Shown one piece after another: positions 26,212-34,844 of a stretch of 64,000 bases of DNA. The translations under genes and the position numbers were made by a program. The notes under the pieces were generated by a model, which saw only the letters and a list, made by a program, of their open reading frames with translations, did no database searches and was not told the DNA's origin. Numbering within the stretch: the first letter of the stretch is position 1; the number at the start of each line of letters is the position of its first letter. Location: NCBI RefSeq assembly GCF_013249065.1, contig NZ_JABRWQ010000006.1, forward strand, positions 62,001 through 126,000. Direction: 5' to 3'. Source of the DNA: Winogradskyella litoriviva. GTDB lineage: Bacteria; Bacteroidota; Bacteroidia; Flavobacteriales; Flavobacteriaceae.

Positions 26212-27667
26212 TGTTGTTTTTTCGCATTCATATTACTATAAATTTGACCCAAAACAGTGGAATAACAAAACCCCTTTTCCACCTTTAGGCACTTTATATG
26301 CAGCTTCTTATTTAAGAGAAAACGGCTATAATGTTGGTGTTTTTGATGCCAACCTATTAGACGACCCAAAAACCATTGAACCTTATTTAAAAAAGCAATC
26401 GCCAAACTATTTTGTTTTGTATGATGATGGTTTTAACTATCTCACAAAAATGTGCTTAACTACAATGCGCGAAGCTTCTTTTGAGATGATTAAAATCGCA
26501 AAAAAGCAAAATTGTAAAGTCGTTGTATGTAGTTCTGATTCTACGGATCATTATGAGAAATATCTTAATGCAGGAGCAGATTTTGTTATACAAGGAGAAG
26601 GTGAAATCACCTTAAAAGAACTTTTAGATGCTTTAGAAAATGACAATGACACATCTTCTATTAAGGGGCTAATTTTTAGAACTGAAGATGACATAATTAA
26701 AAATCCTAAACGACCTGTTGTACGAGATTTAGATGAGTTACCATTACCTGCTTGGGACCTAATTGACATAGACTCGTATAAAACTATTTGGAAAAGTGGA
26801 GGAAATGAATTTACGCTAAATATTGCAACAACTCGAGGTTGTCCTTTTAAATGTAATTGGTGCGCAAAACCTATTTATGGTAATCGCTATAATTCACATT
26901 CGCCAGAATACATTACAAAACACATTAAATATTTATCTGAAACCTATGGTGTGAATCGTTTTTGGATGTGTGATGATATTTTTGGTCTTAAACCTAATTG
27001 GGTTCAAAATTTTAATACATCACTTAAAAAAGAACAGCTCTCCATCTCATATTATATTCAAAGTCGTGTTGATTTATTGTTGAAAGAAGACACTATCGAT
27101 GCTTTAGCAGAAAGTGGATTAGAAGAAGTTTGGGTTGGTGCAGAAAGTGGCTCACAAACTGTTTTAGATGCCATGGATAAGGATACAACTGTAGAACAAA
27201 TTTATAAAGCCACACGATTATTAAAAGAAAAAAATATTAGGGTTGCTTTCTTTATTCAATTTGGCTATTTGGGCGAAACAAAAGACGATATTGCTAAAAC
27301 TATTAGCATGATTAAGGAATTGGTGCCAGATAATATTGGCGTTTCTGTCTCTTATCCTTTACCTGGAACCAAATTTTATGATAAAGTAAAAGACGACTTA
27401 AAACTAAAAGCCAATTGGACAGATTCAGATGATTTAGCCATGATGTTTAAAGGTACTTTTAACACTGAGTATTACAGAAAATTGCAACGCTATGTCCATA
27501 AAGAATTTAGAAAAAGTCAAGCGTTTCAGAATTTAAGAAAAGGAATTAAAAACCCATTTAAGTTATCTAAACATCAACTGCGGTCTATCGTATTATTGGG
27601 TTATTATTTGCCTTCTGCATTTTTAGATAAATTACAACTTAAAAATATGGAATTATCTAATGGTTAG
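26204..27667 (+). CDS. B12-binding-domain radical SAM protein (1)
   Basis: 487 residues. The N-terminal part (about 1-150) has the Rossmann-like cobalamin-binding fold (PPLGTLYAASYLRENGYNVG, then GADFVIQGEGEITLKELL) but not the DxHxxG cobalamin ligand motif. The radical SAM core starts TTRGCPFKCNWCAK, with the CxxxCxxC cluster ligands near residues 213-220, followed by WMCDDIFGL, GAESGSQTVLDAM and IQFGYLGET. BchE-like enzymes of this class perform methylations and ring or chain rearrangements on lipids, cofactors and antibiotics. The substrate is unknown. It overlaps the genes on both sides by 8 bases. Confidence 0.88.
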   Translation: MLNVVFSHSYYYKFDPKQWNNKTPFPPLGTLYAASYLRENGYNVGVFDANLLDDPKTIEPYLKKQSPNYFVLYDDGFNYLTKMCLTTMREASFEMIKIAKKQNCKVVVCSSDSTDHYEKYLNAGADFVIQGEGEITLKELLDALENDNDTSSIKGLIFRTEDDIIKNPKRPVVRDLDELPLPAWDLIDIDSYKTIWKSGGNEFTLNIATTRGCPFKCNWCAKPIYGNRYNSHSPEYITKHIKYLSETYGVNRFWMCDDIFGLKPNWVQNFNTSLKKEQLSISYYIQSRVDLLLKEDTIDALAESGLEEVWVGAESGSQTVLDAMDKDTTVEQIYKATRLLKEKNIRVAFFIQFGYLGETKDDIAKTISMIKELVPDNIGVSVSYPLPGTKFYDKVKDDLKLKANWTDSDDLAMMFKGTFNTEYYRKLQRYVHKEFRKSQAFQNLRKGIKNPFKLSKHQLRSIVLLGYYLPSAFLDKLQLKNMELSNG

Positions 27668-28442
27668 TGACTTTGATATTGCTTCTGCCGAGTATGATGC
27701 GGTGTTTACTTTTTCAAATATTGGAAAAGCACAGCGTCGCATGGTATTTAAATATCTAAATCCTATTTTAAATCAAAAAGAGAAGCTCTCTATTTTAGAA
27801 CTCAACTGTGGTACAGGAGAAGATGCTATTCAATTTGCTAAATTAGGTCATAACGTATTGGCTACAGACATTTCTGAGGGCATGATTAAAGTGGCAAACG
27901 CAAAATCGCAATCGAAAAATTTAAATTTTAAAATTCAAGACATTAAATCAATCCATACAGATTCGTTTAAAAGTAAGTTTGATTTAATATTTTCAAATTT
28001 TGGTGGCTTTAACTGCTTGTCTCAATCTGAAATAAAGTCATTCTTTGAAACAGCTACACACTTACTACATCCTAATGGAAAAATAGTATTGGTCATTATG
28101 CCTAAACATTGTTTATGGGAACAGGCATACTTTTCCCTAAAAGGAAATTTTAAAAATGCAAAAAGAAGAAAAACATCGGAAAGTACAATTGCAAATGTTG
28201 ATGGTGTTAATGTTGAAACCTGGTATCACAACCCAGAAGAAATTATATCAATAACAAAGTTACTATTCAAAATAGAAAAAGTAAAACCAATAGGATTATC
28301 AATTCCTCCTTCTTATCTTGAAAATTCATTTTTATCAAAACAACCATTAATTTCTGTTTTTAAAGCTATAGACAATACTATAACTAATTCTTTTTGGGCT
28401 AAATATGCAGACCATTATTTAATTGAACTGACGAAAAAATAA
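27660..28442 (+). CDS. class I SAM-dependent methyltransferase (1)
   Basis: 260 residues. SAM-binding motif I is ILELNCGTGEDAIQFAKLG near residue 45, followed by VLATDISEGMIKVA and the post-motif FDLIFSNFGGFNCL. The C-terminal part carries an insertion (ENSFLSKQPLISVFKAID) typical of small-molecule methyltransferases. The substrate is unknown. It overlaps the preceding radical SAM gene by 8 bases and is 3 bases before the next. The order radical SAM, methyltransferase, radical SAM, methyltransferase suggests two matched steps. Confidence 0.85.
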   Translation: MVSDFDIASAEYDAVFTFSNIGKAQRRMVFKYLNPILNQKEKLSILELNCGTGEDAIQFAKLGHNVLATDISEGMIKVANAKSQSKNLNFKIQDIKSIHTDSFKSKFDLIFSNFGGFNCLSQSEIKSFFETATHLLHPNGKIVLVIMPKHCLWEQAYFSLKGNFKNAKRRKTSESTIANVDGVNVETWYHNPEEIISITKLLFKIEKVKPIGLSIPPSYLENSFLSKQPLISVFKAIDNTITNSFWAKYADHYLIELTKK

Positions 28443-28445
28443 CCA

Positions 28446-29834
28446 ATGAGCATTGTACTAACACATGCGTATTACCTATACGAAGATGCTAAAGAGCAAG
28501 CTATTATGAAACCATATGCTCCACTTGGTTTACTATATATATCTGCATTTTTAAATGAAAACAACGTAGAAAATCATCTTTATGATTCTACGTTTTATTC
28601 TAAAGAAGAACAACTTAACTTTATAGAAGAAAAACAACCTAAGGTAGTTGCTATCTACACTAACTTAATGACTAAAATCAATGTTATTAAGTTAGTTAAA
28701 ACATTAAAATCTAATTCAAAATATGGTTTTCCCAAACTAATTTTAGGCGGACCAGATATTACTTATAATTGTGAAAATTATCTCAAAACTGGTGTAGATT
28801 TTTTAATCATAGGAGAAGGCGAACAAACCACTTTAGAATTATATAGTGCTATTGCCAATAATGAAGACTTTAGCGGAATTAAAGGTATTGCTTACTTAGA
28901 AAACGGAAACGTTATAAAAACGCCTCCAAGAACTAAAATGAAAGACCTTTCAGATTTGCCCTTACCTAACAGAGCGGCTATTCCTGTAGAAAAATATTTA
29001 AGTACTTGGAAAACTCATCATGGCAAAAGCTCCATGACCATAAGCACGCAACGTGGTTGCCCTTACACTTGTAAATGGTGCAGTACTGCTGTCTACGGAC
29101 AAAGTTATAGAAGACGACCAGCAGAAATGGTTGCAGCAGAAATACGTATGTTAAAAGACACATATAATCCAGATAGTATTTGGTTTGTAGATGATGTGTT
29201 TTCTGTGAGTCATAAATGGATAAGAGAATTTCATAAAGAAGTCCTTAAACAAGATGCTATTATTCCTTTTGAATGCATCACAAGAGCGGAACGTCTCAAT
29301 GATGAAATTCTGCAGTTATTAAAAGAAGCTGGTTGTTTCCGTATTTGGATTGGCGCAGAAAGTGGCTCTCAAAAAATAATTGATGCTATGGATAGACGCG
29401 TAGATGTTGATGTTGTAAAATCAGCCATTCAAAAAACCAACGCTCTAGGAATGGAAACTGGCACTTTTATTATGGTTGGTTATCCTGGTGAAAACGAACA
29501 AGACATTAAAGAAACCATTAACTATTTAAAGGCTGCAAACCCAACACATTTTACTATTACTGTTGCCTACCCAATAAAAGGAACTTCTTTATACAACGAA
29601 ATTGAAGATAAAATAACTGTAAAACCTAATTGGGAAACCTCTACAGATAGAGATATAGAGTTTAAAAGAACCTATTCTCGAAAATATTATGATTTTGCTG
29701 TTAGACGAATTGTAAATGAAGTGAATTTCAATAAAGAAATTTTGAAAGGAAAGGATAAAAGCACACTCAACTTTCTCAAATTAAAAACGAAATCTAAAAT
29801 AGCCCAGATTGGGATGAAACTGCATAAAGGATAA
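28446..29834 (+). CDS. B12-binding-domain radical SAM protein (2)
   Basis: 462 residues, clearly homologous to the radical SAM gene two positions upstream but well diverged. The N-terminal cobalamin-type domain contains APLGLLYISAFLNE and DFLIIGEGEQTTLELY; DxHxxG is missing here too. The cluster motif is STQRGCPYTCKWCST near residues 200-214 and is followed by GQSYRRRPAEMV, WFVDDVFSV, WIGAESGSQKIIDAMDRR and MVGYPGENEQDI. The extra basic RRR after the cluster differs from the paralogue. The ends fit a complete protein. It overlaps the next gene by one base (TAATG). Confidence 0.88.
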   Translation: MSIVLTHAYYLYEDAKEQAIMKPYAPLGLLYISAFLNENNVENHLYDSTFYSKEEQLNFIEEKQPKVVAIYTNLMTKINVIKLVKTLKSNSKYGFPKLILGGPDITYNCENYLKTGVDFLIIGEGEQTTLELYSAIANNEDFSGIKGIAYLENGNVIKTPPRTKMKDLSDLPLPNRAAIPVEKYLSTWKTHHGKSSMTISTQRGCPYTCKWCSTAVYGQSYRRRPAEMVAAEIRMLKDTYNPDSIWFVDDVFSVSHKWIREFHKEVLKQDAIIPFECITRAERLNDEILQLLKEAGCFRIWIGAESGSQKIIDAMDRRVDVDVVKSAIQKTNALGMETGTFIMVGYPGENEQDIKETINYLKAANPTHFTITVAYPIKGTSLYNEIEDKITVKPNWETSTDRDIEFKRTYSRKYYDFAVRRIVNEVNFNKEILKGKDKSTLNFLKLKTKSKIAQIGMKLHKG

Positions 29835-30580
29835 TGGATTTCAACAATTCACATATAAAAAATAATGTCATTTATCTCACAGAAGAGGTAACTGCCTTTT
29901 CAGACATTTACATTGCAGTTAGGGAAAAAGAACAACGGGTTCTAACCGATAAAACTGTTGCATTATTGCCATATCTAAAACGCAATGAGTGGGAATATAG
30001 AGTGAAATCCACAGAGCGTTTTATGAGTTATTTGTCTTCAAAAAAAGAAACTCTAGCTATTCTCGATGTAGGTTGTGGCAATGGTTGGTTTACAAATGTA
30101 ATCGCTAAAGTTTCAGAAAAAAATGAGGTTATTGGTTTAGACGTTAATAGAGATGAATTAGAACAAGCAACACGAATATTTAAGAGAAATAATCTTCAAT
30201 TCGTTTATGGAGATATTTTTGAAATCGAAAACGCTTTTAAACGACAATTCGATATTATTACACTAAACAGTTGTATTCAATATTTTTCAGAATTTCAAGC
30301 TTTGTTTTCAACTTTAAAATTGTTTTTAAAACCAGAAGGCGAAATCCATATCATTGATAGTCCGTTTTACAAAAAAGACAAAATTGCTGAGGCTAAACAA
30401 AGAACAGTATCCTATTATACAGATTTAGGATTTCCTGAAATGGCTTCAAACTATTTTCATCATTCAATTAATAACCTTCAGGAATTCGAAATACTTTATT
30501 CGAATAAAAACAAATTACTAAACAAAATTCTGAACAGAAAAGATTCCCCTTTTCCTTGGTTACGATATATAGCTAAATAA
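29834..30580 (+). CDS. class I SAM-dependent methyltransferase (2)
   Basis: 248 residues. The family core is ILDVGCGNGWFTNVIAK near residue 77, VIGLDVNRDEL, FDIITLNSCIQYFSEFQAL and LKPEGEIHIIDSPFYK. It is distinct in sequence from the other methyltransferase of the operon. It is the last gene of the five-gene plus-strand operon. Its stop codon is three bases from the stop codon of the convergent flippase gene, without a visible terminator, so the two operons may transcribe into each other. Confidence 0.85.
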   Translation: MDFNNSHIKNNVIYLTEEVTAFSDIYIAVREKEQRVLTDKTVALLPYLKRNEWEYRVKSTERFMSYLSSKKETLAILDVGCGNGWFTNVIAKVSEKNEVIGLDVNRDELEQATRIFKRNNLQFVYGDIFEIENAFKRQFDIITLNSCIQYFSEFQALFSTLKLFLKPEGEIHIIDSPFYKKDKIAEAKQRTVSYYTDLGFPEMASNYFHHSINNLQEFEILYSNKNKLLNKILNRKDSPFPWLRYIAK

Positions 30581-30583
30581 TTA

Positions 30584-31756
30584 TTAATTCAACTTGCGAT
30601 ACAAGTAATAGCAAAGCGTTTCATGAATAATAATTGAACTTATAATTCCATATACTCCAAAGAGCTTTCCTAAAATAAACACACCAATTACCAAAGAAAA
30701 GAGATGTACTTTTGAAATATAAAAGATAGTTTTAAATCTCTTAAATTTAAAACACAATATTTGAAAAGGTGTGCTGAGAATAATAGGTATAAATGAAACA
30801 ATTGCCAACAATAAATAATATGGCATCTCTGCACTGAATTTTTGAATTATTATTGATTTAAATAAAAAGATAAAAGCCACCGAAGCTAGAATAATTATAA
30901 ATGTTATTTTTTGAAAAATCGGAATGGACTTAAGAACAATAGTCTTACCATTATTTTTATGCCATGTCTCAGGTAAGACACTAAAAAATAAGTTACCAGA
31001 AATACCTCTTATCAGCATAAGCATTTTTTCTACGATAGAAATAACACCTGCTGTATAAGCTCCAAAAAACAAATGCGATAACGGAATTATAACCATTATT
31101 ATTAAAGCATTTACAGATTGTATGTAAAATGGCAATCGTTCTTTCTTTAAAAATTTAAAGAGTTTTGAGACTTTAATAAACTTAAAACCAATAGACCATT
31201 TTATATATTTTAATACAACTATAGAAACAAACAATTCAGAGCAACCAATAATAAAATTAGTCCACTGACACGTTACTTTAGTAACACATAAAAAAACAAT
31301 AATAAATGATAATAAACGTGTGCAAAAATTATAAATAAGTAATAGCCTATTTTTAGACATTACTATAAAATATGAACTTGGATTAAATAGTTTACCCAAT
31401 AAAATCATAAATGAAAGTATAGCAACTTCTGGTAAAAAACTAATACTGAATATAGTAAGTAAAGCGACTATACTTACTACAAAAAAACGAATCTGTAACA
31501 ATCTATTCCAGTATACGGATAAAATCCGTTGACTCTTTAATTTTTCAGCAACAGGAATTAATATCGTAGGGAAATTATAGTTACTTATACTCGCTACGAT
31601 TGAAAACACCATTTGCCAAGACATAATAACGCCAACAGTTGCAATACTTAATCTATCAATTAACAATAGGTATAAGGCAATAGGAAATACTGAGTTAACA
31701 ACTTGTACGACACTTAGTAAACTAAAACGCTTTATTAATAAATGATTTATCTCCAT
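30584..31756 (-). CDS. polysaccharide/lipid flippase-like membrane protein (MATE/Wzx fold)
   Basis: 390 residues with about 12 hydrophobic helices spread over the whole length and few charged residues, typical of Wzx/MurJ-type exporters, though shorter than most. The N-terminus LLIKRFSLLSVVQVVNSVFPIALYL matches the first Wzx helix. Such proteins flip undecaprenyl-linked sugars across the inner membrane. Subfamily and substrate are unknown. It is the last gene of a three-gene minus-strand operon with a glycosyltransferase and a phosphorylase-like gene. Confidence 0.75.
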   Translation of the reverse strand: MEINHLLIKRFSLLSVVQVVNSVFPIALYLLLIDRLSIATVGVIMSWQMVFSIVASISNYNFPTILIPVAEKLKSQRILSVYWNRLLQIRFFVVSIVALLTIFSISFLPEVAILSFMILLGKLFNPSSYFIVMSKNRLLLIYNFCTRLLSFIIVFLCVTKVTCQWTNFIIGCSELFVSIVVLKYIKWSIGFKFIKVSKLFKFLKKERLPFYIQSVNALIIMVIIPLSHLFFGAYTAGVISIVEKMLMLIRGISGNLFFSVLPETWHKNNGKTIVLKSIPIFQKITFIIILASVAFIFLFKSIIIQKFSAEMPYYLLLAIVSFIPIILSTPFQILCFKFKRFKTIFYISKVHLFSLVIGVFILGKLFGVYGIISSIIIHETLCYYLYRKLN

Positions 31757-31759
31757 ATA

Positions 31760-32806
31760 TTAATCAACGTCTTTTAACTTTTTTATATGTTGAATACTCT
31801 TTTTCTTGAATAGACGAAATAATAGATTAACATTAGACCAACCTATATATTTTGGCAGCGATAACAAATATATCTGAACCGTTTTTTTGAAATTAAACGT
31901 TATAGATTCTTTTTTTATGTCTTTTTTAAATTTGCCAAAAACTCGTTGAAAAGAACCTTGAACTTCTTTTAAATTACCTATTTTATCATAATCTATAATT
32001 TGAATTAAATAGGTAATTATGAAAAAATCTAAAGTGTTCTTAAATACACTTTTTTTATAAAAGGAATTTTGATTACATCTCTCAACAATATCTAATTCTA
32101 CATTGAATAAATAATATACATCTTCTATTCTTTTTTTCTCTAAAATTCGTCTTGTAATTGATGCTCTATTTGCATAATTAACCACTAATTTTTTATGAAT
32201 AAAATCTACAGTTTTCGATAAAAATAAAAACTCTATTAGAAAAGGTCTGTCATCAAACCAAAGACCTTTGTTGAAACTAATTTGTTTTGCAATTTCTGTT
32301 TTAAATAGTTTTGCCCAAATTGTTTCTTGAATTTTTTCGGTGTACATTAAATGCGCTAATTCTTCTGTATATTTTATTTTTAAGAATGCCGCATTCCATT
32401 TAGTTGTTAGTTCATTGGCACCAACATCATCTACCGATTTAAAATCGCTAATAATTAAATCCGTATTCTGCTCTTGTATTTTATTGTAAAACTCAAGCAT
32501 CATATGCTCAACAAGCGTATCATCTGCATCTAAAAACGTAACATATGTTCCGGTAACATTATTTAATCCCACATTTCTAGCCTCTGCATGACCTGAGTTT
32601 TCTGTAGATATTAGTTTAACATGCTTAAATTTGGGCAAAAACTTTTCTGCAATTTTTAACGATTTATCTGTTGAGCCATCATCAATTAATATAAACTCAA
32701 AGTTTTTAAATGTTTGGTTAGCGACTGAATCTAAACACCTAGACAATAAATCCTCTTCATTATAAAAAGTAGTGATTAACGATATTGGAATTTTCGCATC
32801 AGACAT
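31760..32806 (-). CDS. family 2 glycosyltransferase
   Basis: 348 residues. The GT-A domain (about 1-220) has the family 2 pattern: ISLITTFYNEEDLLSRCLDSV, FILIDDGSTDKS, SGHAEARNVGLN and the metal-binding FLDADDTL near residue 95. The remaining 130 residues are basic and without a recognised domain. Such enzymes add a sugar from a nucleotide donor to a lipid-linked or surface acceptor at the inner face of the membrane. The start overlaps the preceding phosphorylase-like gene by 8 bases; the flippase gene follows after 3 bases. Confidence 0.9.
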   Translation of the reverse strand: MSDAKIPISLITTFYNEEDLLSRCLDSVANQTFKNFEFILIDDGSTDKSLKIAEKFLPKFKHVKLISTENSGHAEARNVGLNNVTGTYVTFLDADDTLVEHMMLEFYNKIQEQNTDLIISDFKSVDDVGANELTTKWNAAFLKIKYTEELAHLMYTEKIQETIWAKLFKTEIAKQISFNKGLWFDDRPFLIEFLFLSKTVDFIHKKLVVNYANRASITRRILEKKRIEDVYYLFNVELDIVERCNQNSFYKKSVFKNTLDFFIITYLIQIIDYDKIGNLKEVQGSFQRVFGKFKKDIKKESITFNFKKTVQIYLLSLPKYIGWSNVNLLFRLFKKKSIQHIKKLKDVD

Positions 32807-33548
32807 TAGAAATAAGTTTATACAAAGTTTTGAATGTATTAATCATTGTTTTGTTCAATTTATCCATATTCTTTGGAGGTAACCAATTCATATTAAAAAG
32901 CGAATCCGAAGCAACCAAAACACACAAAGCATTTAAACCATAAAACTGAGAAAAAGCATAAATAGCCGCACATTCCATATCTACGAGGTCAGCACCTTTT
33001 TTCGTATAAGTAGTTATTAAACTCGGAGTTTCTCTAAAAGGAGCATCTGTACTCCAACATATTGCATTTTTCCAATTAAGTTTAGTATTTAAATTCGCAA
33101 ACCAATTATTTTTATTTGGAATAAAAGAATCTTCAGCACTATAAAACATAGTACAACCAACTGTAGAGTATGCCTTATTCACAATACATATTTCTCCTTC
33201 TTTAATCGTATCCTGTATTCTACCCGCAAAACCCATAAATAAAAACGCTGTAACGCCTAAGGCTCTCAATTCTTCCATTAAACTAACAATTGCAGGCGCA
33301 CCATTTCCAAAACCAGTGCATATTAAAACGGAACCTGATAGTATATAATTTTTACCAGTAATACCTTTCACTCGTTTTAATAAAACCCTGTCCTTTTTAC
33401 TTAGTATATTGGTTTGTGATAAAATTGCTGTTTTTGGTAAAACCTTAAAATTATACAAGTTATTTTGTTTCTTCCAATGCACAAGTTTCAAAATATCTAA
33501 AGTAGATTTTTCTTCAAAAAAAGCGTCTTCCGGAGTTATAAAATGCAC
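32799..33548 (-). CDS. nucleoside phosphorylase family (PNP_UDP_1) protein
   Basis: 249 residues, GTG start at 33546-33548. The fold is recognised from VLICTGFGNGAPAIVSLMEEL, FLFMGFAGRIQDTIKEGEICIV and DLVDMECAAIYAFSQ, the last carrying the ribose-binding Met-Glu pair. Phosphorylases of this family cleave nucleosides to base and ribose phosphate; relatives hydrolyse methylthioadenosine, S-adenosylhomocysteine or futalosine. With two radical SAM enzymes and two methyltransferases nearby, cleavage of a SAM by-product is an attractive guess, but it is not shown. It is first in its operon with a glycosyltransferase and a flippase. Confidence 0.8.
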   Translation of the reverse strand: MHFITPEDAFFEEKSTLDILKLVHWKKQNNLYNFKVLPKTAILSQTNILSKKDRVLLKRVKGITGKNYILSGSVLICTGFGNGAPAIVSLMEELRALGVTAFLFMGFAGRIQDTIKEGEICIVNKAYSTVGCTMFYSAEDSFIPNKNNWFANLNTKLNWKNAICWSTDAPFRETPSLITTYTKKGADLVDMECAAIYAFSQFYGLNALCVLVASDSLFNMNWLPPKNMDKLNKTMINTFKTLYKLISNV

Positions 33549-33731
33549 GTTTGTTTTTTTATTAATCCTTAAAAGGAATTGAATTGTAAATATATAAAAG
33601 GCAATTGAACTTAGTGCTTAAATAAACACAATTGCAAACTAAGAAAATAGAATCTGACATAATTAGTTAAAGGTCTATTTCCTAAGATTATTATTAAACT
33701 GATTTTCAGAACAAAAAAACCTTAACCAACG

Positions 33732-33762
33732 TTTGGTAATCTCAGAGTTTATCGTAAATTTG
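33732..33762 (+). promoter_or_regulatory. promoter of rplM-rpsI
   Basis: TTTG (33732-33735), 19 bases, then TAAATTTG (33755-33762), a perfect Bacteroidota promoter with the same spacing as that of tRNA-Gln. Transcription should start near 33768, leaving a leader of about 65 bases before the GTG start of rplM. Confidence 0.8.
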
Positions 33763-33796
33763 CAAACTCTTTTTTAAGAAGAGGAATGTTTAATCT

Positions 33797-33816
33797 ATTG
33801 TGCTTTACGGCACAAT
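33797..33816 (+). promoter_or_regulatory. hairpin in the rplM leader, candidate L13 autoregulatory element
   Basis: A 7-bp stem ATTGTGC / GCACAAT with a 6-base TTTACG loop lies 16 bases upstream of the rplM start, inside the predicted leader. L13 leaders that mediate autoregulation are described in several phyla, including a Bacteroidia type as I recall. Whether this hairpin matches that motif needs a covariance-model search. Confidence 0.5.
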
Positions 33817-33832
33817 TACAAATCAAATTAGT

Positions 33833-34288
33833 GTGGATACATTAAGCTACAAAACAGTTTCAGCTAACAAAGCTACCGTTAACAAGGAGTGGGTTTTAGT
33901 AGACGCTGAAGGACAAACTTTAGGTCGCTTAGCTTCAAGAGTAGCAATACTTTTAAGAGGTAAGCACAAACCTAATTTTACGCCACACGTTGATTGCGGT
34001 GATAACGTAATTGTTATTAATGCTGAAAAAATCAACTTAACTGGTAACAAATGGACGGAAAAAAGTTACATCCGTCACACAGGTTATCCAGGTGGACAAA
34101 GAAGTTTGACAGCTACTGAATTATTTGGGAAAGACCCAAGTAGATTAGTGGAGAAGTCAGTAAAAGGAATGTTACCTAAAAATAAATTAGGAGCAACTCT
34201 TTTTAGAAATTTAACAGTTGTTACTGGTACAGAGCACGCTCATGCAGCTCAGAAACCAAAGACAATGACATTAAACGAAATTAACTAA
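33833..34288 (+). CDS. rplM: 50S ribosomal protein L13
   Basis: 151 residues from GTG at 33833 ([16 protein letters not shown]), which matches the usual flavobacterial N-terminus. A longer frame from 33800 would run through the leader hairpin and is rejected. Family motifs: [48 protein letters not shown] and [12 protein letters not shown]13 is an early-assembling large-subunit protein. Its stop codon (TAATG) overlaps the start of rpsI, so the two are translationally coupled. Confidence 0.96.
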   Translation: MDTLSYKTVSANKATVNKEWVLVDAEGQTLGRLASRVAILLRGKHKPNFTPHVDCGDNVIVINAEKINLTGNKWTEKSYIRHTGYPGGQRSLTATELFGKDPSRLVEKSVKGMLPKNKLGATLFRNLTVVTGTEHAHAAQKPKTMTLNEIN

Positions 34289-34674
34289 TGGAAGTAATTC
34301 ACAAAATTGGCCGTAGAAAGACGGCTGTTGCTCGTGTGTACGTTGCTCAAGGAAGTGGCAAAATCACAGTGAACAAAAAAGACATGGCGGATTATTTTAG
34401 TACTGCAACATTGCAGTACAAAGTAAACCAACCTTTATCCTTGACTAACAATGATGGCAACTTTGATATTACTGTTAACGTATATGGAGGTGGTATCACC
34501 GGCCAGGCAGAAGCAATACGTTTAGGATTAAGTCGTGCTATGTGCGAATTAGATCCAGAAAACAGACTAGTATTAAAGCCAGAAGGTCTATTAACGAGAG
34601 ACCCAAGAATGGTAGAGCGTAAGAAATTCGGTCAGAAGAAAGCGCGTAAGAAATTCCAATTCTCGAAACGTTAA
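34288..34674 (+). CDS. rpsI: 30S ribosomal protein S9
   Basis: 128 residues, complete. It begins EVIHKIGRRKTAVARVYV and ends in the basic tail KKARKKFQFSKR, which in the 30S subunit reaches the P-site tRNA. GGGITGQAEAIRLGLSRAM is the family core. It is coupled to rplM by a one-base overlap, the usual L13-S9 pair. A terminator-like hairpin follows at 34691. Confidence 0.97.
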   Translation: MEVIHKIGRRKTAVARVYVAQGSGKITVNKKDMADYFSTATLQYKVNQPLSLTNNDGNFDITVNVYGGGITGQAEAIRLGLSRAMCELDPENRLVLKPEGLLTRDPRMVERKKFGQKKARKKFQFSKR

Positions 34675-34690
34675 TATCCAAACAACACTT

Positions 34691-34732
34691 AATTCAGAAC
34701 TTGTTTTTACGAGTTCTGAATTATTTTATTTT
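34691..34732 (+). terminator. intrinsic terminator after rpsI
   Basis: An 11-bp stem AATTCAGAACT / AGTTCTGAATT with a 10-base loop, followed by the T-rich run ATTTTATTTTATT. It separates rplM-rpsI from rpsB, perhaps incompletely. Confidence 0.7.
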
Positions 34733-34740
34733 ATTAAAAC

Positions 34741-34818
34741 GATTCTAAGTCAATTTAGAATCAAACAGTTTAGCATCTAAATGAAGCCAACGGCATAAGC
34801 CAAATGGAACATTGCTAA
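34741..34818 (+). promoter_or_regulatory. structured rpsB leader, candidate S2 autoregulatory element
   Basis: Between the rpsI terminator and rpsB lie an 8-bp hairpin GATTCTAA / TTAGAATC (34741-34762) and a longer-range TTAGCA / TGCTAA pairing (34770-34775 with 34813-34818) enclosing a GC-richer segment. No gene is present. S2 is known to repress its own mRNA in E. coli. No promoter was recognised in this interval. Confidence 0.4.
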
Positions 34819-34844
34819 TTTAACAGAACGTAAACTATTACAAA

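Noticed and set aside
33800-33832. Upstream extension of rplM from an in-frame GTG at 33800
   Set aside because: It translates the leader hairpin; the known flavobacterial N-terminus begins at the GTG at 33833.
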